From contig JAZKEF010000004.1 in NCBI GenBank assembly GCA_040387195.1, forward strand, positions 124,001-188,000: a stretch of 64,000 bases of DNA, in the 5' to 3' direction. This stretch comes from UKL13-3 sp040387195 (GTDB lineage Bacteria; Bacteroidota; Bacteroidia; UKL13-3). Numbering within the stretch: the first letter of the stretch is position 1; every line of letters begins with the position of its first letter. Positions 52,369 to 59,381 of the stretch are shown here, piece after piece. A program made the position numbers and the translations under genes. Below the pieces are notes generated by a model. That model did not search any database. It saw only the letters and a list, made by a program, of their open reading frames with translations, and was not told where the DNA came from.

Positions 52369-52977
52369 CTAAAACATCCACCCTACATTAAGTCCGGCCC
52401 TCACGCCATACCTTTTGAGCAATGTATGTGGTATGTCTTCATCAAGATTAATATCTGATTCGGCACGGTTGTAAAAATCATTCTTGCTTTGTACAATTCC
52501 GGAATACACAGGCCCTGCAAACATTTCTATAACCACCCTGTCGCGGTAAATGAATTTTTGTCCGAGTATAATGCCCAAACCTAAACAATCATACACGCTG
52601 GATGATTTTTTTACATCAAACCTGTACTTATCTGTTTGGGAATATTGCATATGAATATACCTGCCAAAAGCTCCAATGAAAGAATATCCATTTTTATATT
52701 CTACAAGCCTATACCTGAATTCGGGAGTAAGAAAATATGCTTTCGTCACACCATCCGTTGTGCCATATGTTGAATGATCCATGAATGCAAATCCCAACTG
52801 AAAACTTTTATCACTTCCGATATTTGTCTCAAATGCTAAGTTAACCGTACTCATTATTGGACTTAGTAAATTAATCTTAATGCAATGCTGGTGTTCTTTC
52901 ATACCCATTTGTTGTTGGGCAGTAACCTCCATTTGTGCCATTGCAAGTGCAATAAAAAATACAATATAGTGTTTCAT
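52369..52977 (-). CDS. DUF3575-type outer-membrane protein, copy 2
   Basis: The signal peptide MKHYIVFFIALAMAQMEVTA is followed by INLLSPIMSTVNLAFETNIG, YFLTPEFRYRLVEYKNGYSF, FIGAFGRYIHMQYSQ and LGIILGQKFIYRDRVVIEMF, parallel to copy 1. It ends VRAGLNVGWMF. I start at ATG 52977, which gives the signal peptide; in-frame ATGs at 53001 and 53031 add a poor leader. 202 residues. It lies about 100 bases from copy 1 on the same strand, so both may be co-transcribed. Function unknown. Confidence 0.78.
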   Translation of the reverse strand: MKHYIVFFIALAMAQMEVTAQQQMGMKEHQHCIKINLLSPIMSTVNLAFETNIGSDKSFQLGFAFMDHSTYGTTDGVTKAYFLTPEFRYRLVEYKNGYSFIGAFGRYIHMQYSQTDKYRFDVKKSSSVYDCLGLGIILGQKFIYRDRVVIEMFAGPVYSGIVQSKNDFYNRAESDINLDEDIPHTLLKRYGVRAGLNVGWMF

Positions 52978-53041
52978 CGAACAGAACTTTAAGTACTTCA
53001 TATTTACAACATTTATTGCGATATCATACAATGCGCAAGCA

Positions 53042-53542
53042 TCAATTAAACGACAATATTCCCTTTAAGGTGCGAGCCTGGGGATCTGATGTAGACACAC
53101 ACACAAAATTGGAAAGTGTGTATCTCTTTTTTCCACTCACGATGGATACAGCCAGTGAACCTGAATTTACAACATAAAACCTGCCTCCATACGTAATGGT
53201 TGCACCACATTTTCCGGTAGTTAATGCAGACTGGCTAACAGTATAATTGGCCGGAACAGTTGCAGGAAATGAAGCTTCCGATAACGAAATCATTACCACA
53301 GGATCGGAGGTAATATGTGTAGCCTTTACCGTAAAATGATTCGAAACAACAGATTGGGTAATGGTAAATTGTTTCACCGTATCGGTGCTGAAAATAAGGT
53401 AATCAGACGAAACCACAACCGGGGAACCTGAAGTTGTAGTTGTTTGAGCCTTTGATGCATTGGAGTCTGAATCATCCTTTGCACAGGAGGCGATTAACAG
53501 TGTTAAACTGATACTGAAAAGGGGTAATAGCATAGATTTCAT
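53042..53542 (-). CDS. Small lipoprotein with Thr/Ser linker (family copy C)
   Basis: The signal peptide ends in a lipobox (LLIASCAKDDSDSN, Cys 20), followed by a short Thr/Ser-rich linker and a beta domain. SGSLAVSIVSGKKRYTLSNF aligns with the end of copies A (16893) and B (44504), and the preceding PANYTVSQSALTTGKC aligns with ASYTITPTLPATGSQ of A. 166 residues. No catalytic motif. It lies between the DUF3575 pair and the desaturase. Confidence 0.74.
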   Translation of the reverse strand: MKSMLLPLFSISLTLLIASCAKDDSDSNASKAQTTTTSGSPVVVSSDYLIFSTDTVKQFTITQSVVSNHFTVKATHITSDPVVMISLSEASFPATVPANYTVSQSALTTGKCGATITYGGRFYVVNSGSLAVSIVSGKKRYTLSNFVCVSTSDPQARTLKGILSFN

Positions 53543-53584
53543 AAGCTTGGATTTAGTTATGCAACCTTATTGAAAAAAAAGTAA

Positions 53585-54697
53585 TTATCCTATTGCCTCA
53601 TTCAAATCGGGTAATTTTCCCAATTGTTTTAAGTATGCTATATGGGACCGTAATGCCATGCCAAATGTTTTATTCTCTAAATAAGGAATGCCATACTCAG
53701 CAGCTGTTTGCTTAACAATAGCAGCAATTGCCGGATAATGCACATGTGATACCTTTTGAAATAAATGGTGTTCAATCTGGTAGTTTAGCCCACCAACATA
53801 CCAGGAAATAAATGCATTATCTGGAGCGAAATTTACGGTTGTATTTAGCTGGTGTATGGCCCAGTCATTTTCGATAATGCCATGTTCATTAGGGATGGGA
53901 TGAGCAGTGTGCTCGAGTGTATGTGCCAGTTGAAACACTGTTGTCAGAATCAGGCCGGCAAAAAAGTGCATTACCATAAATCCGGTAAGTACCTCAAGAA
54001 AGGGCATGTGAAATACTACTACGGGCATTACCAGCATCCCTAAGAAGTAAAGCACCTTGATTGTTACAATCTTAGCCACGATAATTACATTTTCTATGCG
54101 GGAATGCGGATTCACACCATTTTTGGTGAACTGGGCAAACTGGATAAAATCTTTAGCTACCGCCCAGTAAAATGTAAGTAAACCATAAAAGAAAAAAGCA
54201 TACATCCATTGAAAACGGTGAAATTTTTTTTGTGGAGTATCGGGAGAAAATTTCAATACTAACCTGTCCGAAATATCGTCATCCATATGCGTAATATTGG
54301 TATATGTATGGTGCAGGATATTGTGTTGCAGCTTCCAGTTAAACACCGACCCTCCAATCAGATTAAGGGAATTACCAACCCAAAAATTTACAGTTTTGCT
54401 TGAAGAGTAGGCTCCATGGTTGGCATCATGCATCACACTCATGCCGATACCGGCAAGTGCAATACCCATCAAACTCCATAACAACAAACTCCAGCCGAAA
54501 CCAACGGGCAATGTAAGTATCAATACAAATGAACCGATATAAGCCGTTAATAACACAACCGTTTTTAAGACCATTTGTGCGTTGGCATGTTTAGACAATT
54601 GCTGCTGCTCAAAATATAAATCCACACGCTTTTTGAGATCAGCGTAAAAGCCGGTTTTATTTTTATCTACGAATTTGATGTGACCTTTTAGTTGCAT
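53585..54697 (-). CDS. Membrane fatty acid desaturase
   Basis: An inner-membrane di-iron desaturase acting on acyl-CoA or lipid chains. The three His boxes are complete: HDANHGAY (HxxxH), HNILHHTYTN (HxxHH) and QIEHHLFQ (QxxHH). Hydrophobic helices precede and separate the boxes. The Gln in the third box and the linoleoyl-CoA-like layout suggest a front-end type desaturase, but no cytochrome b5 domain is fused. The start is ATG 54697 (MQLKGHIKFVDKN), 370 residues. Position of the double bond is not predictable. Confidence 0.88.
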   Translation of the reverse strand: MQLKGHIKFVDKNKTGFYADLKKRVDLYFEQQQLSKHANAQMVLKTVVLLTAYIGSFVLILTLPVGFGWSLLLWSLMGIALAGIGMSVMHDANHGAYSSSKTVNFWVGNSLNLIGGSVFNWKLQHNILHHTYTNITHMDDDISDRLVLKFSPDTPQKKFHRFQWMYAFFFYGLLTFYWAVAKDFIQFAQFTKNGVNPHSRIENVIIVAKIVTIKVLYFLGMLVMPVVVFHMPFLEVLTGFMVMHFFAGLILTTVFQLAHTLEHTAHPIPNEHGIIENDWAIHQLNTTVNFAPDNAFISWYVGGLNYQIEHHLFQKVSHVHYPAIAAIVKQTAAEYGIPYLENKTFGMALRSHIAYLKQLGKLPDLNEAIG

Positions 54698-54787
54698 AAA
54701 GCTATTAATTATAGGCAAGATAACCATCCTGTTTTTAACAATGATATTCTAACGTAAAATATGACAAACATCTTATTTTTGAAAGCC

Positions 54788-55447
54788 TCACCTACCTCCA
54801 AATATTGAACTTCCAACCCTGATCATGTTCGATCCTTCTTCGATGGCTATTTTATAATCACCACTCATCCCGAAAGATAAAACTGAGATTTCGGATTTCG
54901 AATTTCGAATTTCTGATTTTATTTCCTCAAAGAAGGATTTAAGTACCCTGAACTCTTTTCTGATCTGGGCTTCTTCCTCTGTAAAACTAGCCATTCCCAT
55001 CACTCCCTCAATGGATACATTTTCCATTGATTTGAAAGAGTCGCTGTTGAGCAATGCTCTTGCTTCATCCATATCAAGTCCGAATTTCGTTTCTTCCTGC
55101 GCTATGTGAAACTGCAGTAAACACTTTATAACACGATTGTTTTTAGCTGCTTCTCTATTGATAACCTCAAGTAGTTTCAACGAATCAACTGCGTGTATAA
55201 GGTGAACGAACGGGGCAATATATTTCACCTTATTGCTTTGCAAATGCCCGATGAGGTGCCACTCAATATCTTTGGGCAACTGTTCGTATTTACCCACCAT
55301 TTCCTGCACTTTATTCTCCCCGAAAGCACGCTGACCGGTTTCATAGGCTTCCTGAATAAGCTCGACAGGCTTGGTTTTACTCACCGCCACCAATTTTACA
55401 TGAGGCGGTATTTCTTCTAGTATTTTTCGGATATTTGCGCTAACCAT
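54788..55447 (-). CDS. yggS: PLP homeostasis protein YggS/PROSC
   Basis: A PLP-binding single-barrel protein controlling vitamin B6 balance. The PLP lysine is in LVAVSKTKPVELI, and GENKVQEMVGKYEQL, WHLIGHLQSNKVKYI and the closing FGMSGDYKIAIEEGSNMIRV are diagnostic. I start at ATG 55447; 219 residues. A stretch just before the conserved FGMSGDY motif, SEIRNSKSEIS (about residues 178-188), is encoded by a repetitive A/T-rich sequence (54885-54922) and looks like an insertion of a dispersed repeat. It diverges from the DUF4296 gene with only 16 bases between starts. Confidence 0.9.
   Translation of the reverse strand: MVSANIRKILEEIPPHVKLVAVSKTKPVELIQEAYETGQRAFGENKVQEMVGKYEQLPKDIEWHLIGHLQSNKVKYIAPFVHLIHAVDSLKLLEVINREAAKNNRVIKCLLQFHIAQEETKFGLDMDEARALLNSDSFKSMENVSIEGVMGMASFTEEEAQIRKEFRVLKSFFEEIKSEIRNSKSEISVLSFGMSGDYKIAIEEGSNMIRVGSSIFGGR
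54885..54922. repeat. AATTC-type repeat inside yggS
   Basis: Plus-strand text GAGATTTCGGATTTCGAATT then TCGAATTTCTGATTTTAT repeats a TTTCGAATTTCGAATTTC unit. In frame it encodes EIRNSKSEIS. Such wording also occurs between genes in Bacteroidota, and a resembling stretch occurs in leuS (59579-59626). Confidence 0.6.
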
Positions 55448-55463
55448 ATTATTCAAAAACAAC

Positions 55464-55808
55464 GTGCAAAAATATCTTTATCTATCCATAATACTATTCC
55501 TTTTTGCGTGTGCTCCCGAAAAACCACAGCCACCATCGGATGCACTCACCCAAACCCAAATGAGCGACATCCTTGCAGAGATGCACCTGGCCGATGCCAT
55601 TGCAACCTCGCGTGCAGGAAATGCCGATAGTTCCAATCAAACCGCAGTGAATTACCGTGAGCTTATTTACAAAAAATACAATACTGATCATTCAACTTTT
55701 ATGGAGAGCTTCAACTTTTACTCAGCTAACCCCATCCTGATGGATTCCATTTATGCCGAGGTGATCACCAAACTAAGCGCTAAAGAAACGCAATACAGAG
55801 GAAAATAA
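55464..55808 (+). CDS. DUF4296 lipoprotein
   Basis: The signal peptide ends in a lipobox (ILFLFACAPEKPQPP, Cys 16), followed by an alpha-helical DUF4296 domain: LTQTQMSDILAEMHLADAIA, the conserved YRELIYKKYNTDHSTFMESF and a polar tail. The start is GTG at 55464, because the next ATG (55560) would lose the lipobox. 114 residues. Function unknown. Only 16 bases separate its start from that of yggS on the other strand, so its promoter must lie inside yggS. Confidence 0.82.
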   Translation: MQKYLYLSIILFLFACAPEKPQPPSDALTQTQMSDILAEMHLADAIATSRAGNADSSNQTAVNYRELIYKKYNTDHSTFMESFNFYSANPILMDSIYAEVITKLSAKETQYRGK

Positions 55809-55969
55809 AATAATGAGGTCCCGATAGCCATGGGGAGTGGAGTTTCGATTGTAGAATGAAGAAAATCTATGCAGCAATTGAAGTGTACAACTTTCACTTG
55901 ATTTTAAGGTATAAAAAATCATAGACAACAACCAGTTAACACAATTAACCTATTAACTAATAACCAGCC

Positions 55970-58360
55970 TTGCCATATCCCAAACATATAGAACAGAAAT
56001 TAGAGTTTGACCAGATCAAGATGCTGCTTCATAAAAAGTGCATTTCGGAAATGGGTCAGCAATACATTGAAAAGATCCGTTTTGTGAATCGTTTCGATGT
56101 ACTTGAAAAACTCCTGATTCAGGTGAAAGAGTTCAAAACGATCCTGATAGAAGATACTCCTTTCCCTGCCGAACATTATTACAATATTGAAGCATACTTA
56201 AACAAAGCCGCTGTAGAAGGAACCTTTTTATCCGAAGAGGAATTTCACCAATTGCGCTTGTTGTTGCAAACCTTTGGAAATATCTGCAAGTACTTTGAAC
56301 AGCGGAACGACCGTTACACACAACTGGCTTCGTTGTTTGGAGGCATTCAGTTTAATCAGTCACTCACCAAACAGATCGAAAAAATCCTGGACGATAAGGG
56401 AGTCATGCGTCCCAATGCTTCCCCAGAACTTGCAAAAATTTCGAGCGCCATTACCGATAAGGAAAAAGAAGTACGGAGGCGTTTAAATTCCATCTTTGAA
56501 AAAGCAAACAAGGAGGGCTGGCTGGCCGATTCCGGAATTACCGTACGTGACGGACGGCTCGTATTGCCTGTATTGGCAGAGCATAAACGAAAGATTCCCG
56601 GATTGGTGCATGATGAATCGGCCACCGGACAAACCATTTATATTGAACCCACAGAGGTTTTTGAAACCAATAACATCATTCGCGAATACCAGATTGCCTA
56701 CAAACGCGAACGTGAAAAAATCCTGGTAGAACTTACCAATAAAACGCGTCCCGACCTACCCATGCTTGCCATGTATTTGCAACGCTTGGGGTTGATTGAT
56801 TTCATCCGCGCCAAAGCATTGCTGGCAATTGACCTTGATGCCGATATGCCGATTTTGCAAAAACATGCGCATGCACAGTGGGTGGATGCTTATCACCCTC
56901 TTCTTAAACTCAACCATCAAAAGGCCGGATTACCGGTTGTCCCGCTGAGTGCGCGGCTTACCAAAGAAAAACGTATCCTGGTAATATCGGGACCAAATGC
57001 AGGAGGAAAATCCGTGTGCCTCAAAACTATCGGACTACTGCAATACATGCTGCAATGCGGATTTTTAGTTCCCTGTAAAAGCCATTCGGAAATCGGTATG
57101 TTCAGCGACATGCTGGTTGATATCGGAGATGAACAATCCATCGAAAATGATTTGAGTACCTACAGTTCGCATTTGCTGCACATGAAATATTTCACGGAGT
57201 TTGCCGATGCCAAAACATTGTTTTTAATTGACGAATTCGGAACGGGTACAGATCCGCAATTTGGCGGACCATTGGCCGAATCTATTCTGAACAGGTTGAA
57301 TCAGAAAAATGCCTTTGGGGTAGTAACCACTCACTACAGTAATCTGAAAAACTTTGCCGCCAATGCAAACGGACTCGAAAATGCGTGCATGTTGTTTGAC
57401 AACAGCAAAATGCAACCGCTGTATGTGTTGGAAATAGGCAAACCGGGCAGTTCATATGCGTTCGAAATTGCTCAAAAAACAGGATTGCACCCTCAGATTA
57501 TTGATTATGCCAAACTCAAAGTAGGTGATAAACAAAAACGAGTGGACGATCTATTGATTGAGCTTGAAAAAGAAAAAGCACATGTTCACGAACTCAAAAA
57601 ACGTTTTACGGAGAAAGAAGAAAAATCGAAACTGCTGATTGATGAGTATACCAAACTCAAAACTGACCTCGATACCAATCGTAAAAAACTATTAACAGAA
57701 GCGCGACAGGAAGCTTTATCTATTATTACGGAAGCCAATAGCAGAATCGAAAATACCATTCGTGAGATCCGTGAGAAAAAGGCCGATACGGAAACCATCC
57801 GAAAAGTCCGATCGGAAATAAAAGTGGAAGTTGACGATTTAAAACACAAGAATAAAACGGAAGCTCCGAAACCTCAACCTATTCTAGCTGCAGCATCTAA
57901 TATAGGCCCTGTGGAAGTAGGTGCACACGTCCAACTATTGGGGCAAACCAATGTTGGAGAAATTGTAGAGTTGAATAAAAACAAAGCGCTTGTTGCCTTT
58001 GGTGATTTGCGAAGCTGGGTGGATACAAAAAAACTGCAGGTAGTAAATGCCCCGAAGAAGGAAGAAAAACGAAAAGGCACACCGGGTGTTGACCTCAACA
58101 GCAAACTTCAGCATTTTCAAACTGAACTCAATATCATAGGTACACGTGGTGAGGATGCGATCAGGCAGGTACAGGAATTTATTGATGACGCTTACTTGTT
58201 AGGATTTAAAGAAGTACGCATCGTTCACGGACAAGGTTATGGAATCCTACGTAAACTGGTGAAGGAATTCCTTCAAAAAAGTCCGTTTGTGGACAGTTTC
58301 AAACACGAACACATCGAAATGGGCGGAGATGGCGTAAGTCTTGTGACACTGAAAACATAG
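55970..58360 (+). CDS. mutS2: MutS2 endonuclease/ATPase
   Basis: A MutS2 protein that suppresses recombination and rescues collided ribosomes. The ATPase has Walker A GPNAGGKSVCLKTIG (near 342-356) and Walker B DEFGTGTDPQFGGPLAESIL. The HTH/coiled-coil region (about 500-620) is rich in Lys/Glu. The C-terminal Smr nuclease domain has NIIGTRGEDAIRQVQEFIDD and VRIVHGQGYGILRKLVKEFL. The start is TTG at 55970 (MPYPKHIEQKLEFDQIK), which matches the usual beginning better than any downstream ATG. 796 residues. In the Smr motif, the HGKGTG of many homologues reads HGQGYG. Confidence 0.94.
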   Translation: MPYPKHIEQKLEFDQIKMLLHKKCISEMGQQYIEKIRFVNRFDVLEKLLIQVKEFKTILIEDTPFPAEHYYNIEAYLNKAAVEGTFLSEEEFHQLRLLLQTFGNICKYFEQRNDRYTQLASLFGGIQFNQSLTKQIEKILDDKGVMRPNASPELAKISSAITDKEKEVRRRLNSIFEKANKEGWLADSGITVRDGRLVLPVLAEHKRKIPGLVHDESATGQTIYIEPTEVFETNNIIREYQIAYKREREKILVELTNKTRPDLPMLAMYLQRLGLIDFIRAKALLAIDLDADMPILQKHAHAQWVDAYHPLLKLNHQKAGLPVVPLSARLTKEKRILVISGPNAGGKSVCLKTIGLLQYMLQCGFLVPCKSHSEIGMFSDMLVDIGDEQSIENDLSTYSSHLLHMKYFTEFADAKTLFLIDEFGTGTDPQFGGPLAESILNRLNQKNAFGVVTTHYSNLKNFAANANGLENACMLFDNSKMQPLYVLEIGKPGSSYAFEIAQKTGLHPQIIDYAKLKVGDKQKRVDDLLIELEKEKAHVHELKKRFTEKEEKSKLLIDEYTKLKTDLDTNRKKLLTEARQEALSIITEANSRIENTIREIREKKADTETIRKVRSEIKVEVDDLKHKNKTEAPKPQPILAAASNIGPVEVGAHVQLLGQTNVGEIVELNKNKALVAFGDLRSWVDTKKLQVVNAPKKEEKRKGTPGVDLNSKLQHFQTELNIIGTRGEDAIRQVQEFIDDAYLLGFKEVRIVHGQGYGILRKLVKEFLQKSPFVDSFKHEHIEMGGDGVSLVTLKT

Positions 58361-58467
58361 TTGTTGGGGGGTATCCGTGATTCACGATACTCGATGCTTG
58401 ATAATGGATGCGAGATACCACAGTGTTGATTGCTTGGGCAGAGTGCTACTATTGGATATTCAACCAT

Positions 58468-58499
58468 AACCCGCAACCCGCAATAAAAAACCCGCAACC
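58468..58499. repeat. CCCGCAA-family intergenic repeat
   Basis: The units ACCCGCAACCCGCAATAAAA and AACCCGCAACC stand in the gap between mutS2 and truB. The reverse complement recurs at 62340-62362 (TGTTGCGGGTTGTTTATTGC). The 60 bases before it contain ACTCGATGCTTGATAATGG, of another dispersed wording. Confidence 0.55.
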
Positions 58500-58500
58500 T

Positions 58501-59265
58501 TCACTCCCCCGTATTCACCCATTCCACAAACTCAATCACAGTTGCTGCATCCTTAACATCATATTCGCCAATTTTGGTTCTGCGTAAACTATTAAGGTAT
58601 GCCCCACTTCCCAGTGCTTTTCCAAAATCCTGCGCGATGGAACGGATATATGTTCCTTTGGCGCATACAATCCTAAAGTGGACCAATGGCAATTCGATCT
58701 TTGTCAATTCAAACTCATGAATCAGCACGAGACGCGATGCGATATCAACCTCCACTCCTGCCCTTGCCGATTCATACAGACGCTTTCCGTCCTTTCTAAT
58801 AGCAGAATACACCGGTGGAAATTGTTGTTGTTCTCCAATAAATTGCTTAGCTGTTTGGTGCAATAATTCAGGTGTGATATGCTCCGTTGAAAATGTTTCA
58901 TTCACCGCTGTCTCCAGATCAAATGAAGGCGTTGAGGCTCCGATATAAAAACTTCCGGTATACTCTTTCGGCATACCCATAAAGCTGTCGATGTTTTTGG
59001 TTTGTTTGCCCAGGCATACAATTAATAAACCTGTAGCTAATGGATCAAGTGTGCCTGCGTGCCCGATCTTGATGCGCAACTTCTGTCCTGTTGTTAAACT
59101 GTATTTCCCTGCTTCGATTTGCCTGCGCAAATACGCCAGCATGGTAAACTTCATCTTGTTCACTGCCGCAAACGAAGTCCACTCCAATGGTTTATCAATA
59201 AGCACCACCATTCCCTGCTCGGAATCGAAATGAAAAGGTTGGCCGGTATGGTTGGTTGGTTTCAA
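58501..59265 (-). CDS. truB: tRNA pseudouridine(55) synthase TruB
   Basis: Makes pseudouridine 55 in the T-loop of tRNAs. The catalytic Asp 74 is in GHAGTLDPLATG. The surrounding LLIVCLGKQTK, TGSFYIGASTPSFDLE and the later YSAIRKDGKRLYESARAG fit the family. YIRSIAQDFGKALGSGAYLN closes the site. 254 residues, somewhat shorter than the E. coli protein because the C-terminal PUA-like domain is absent, as in many bacteria. It is followed on the minus strand by no obvious partner; leuS lies upstream. Confidence 0.93.
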   Translation of the reverse strand: MKPTNHTGQPFHFDSEQGMVVLIDKPLEWTSFAAVNKMKFTMLAYLRRQIEAGKYSLTTGQKLRIKIGHAGTLDPLATGLLIVCLGKQTKNIDSFMGMPKEYTGSFYIGASTPSFDLETAVNETFSTEHITPELLHQTAKQFIGEQQQFPPVYSAIRKDGKRLYESARAGVEVDIASRLVLIHEFELTKIELPLVHFRIVCAKGTYIRSIAQDFGKALGSGAYLNSLRRTKIGEYDVKDAATVIEFVEWVNTGE

Positions 59266-59350
59266 TGTTAGTTCGTAGTTAATGGTTCATAGCTTATGGT
59301 TCACCACACATCCTTTATAGCAATATAATCTATGAAGTCAGTTTGACGAG

Positions 59351-59377
59351 CGTGTCATGCTGAGTTTACCGAAGCAC
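59351..59377. repeat. GTCATGCTGAG-family remnant
   Basis: CGTGTCATGCTGAGTTTACC then GAAGCAC matches the dispersed wording GTCATGCTGAG...CGAAGCA. It lies five bases beyond the leuS stop. Confidence 0.5.
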
Positions 59378-59381
59378 CTCC

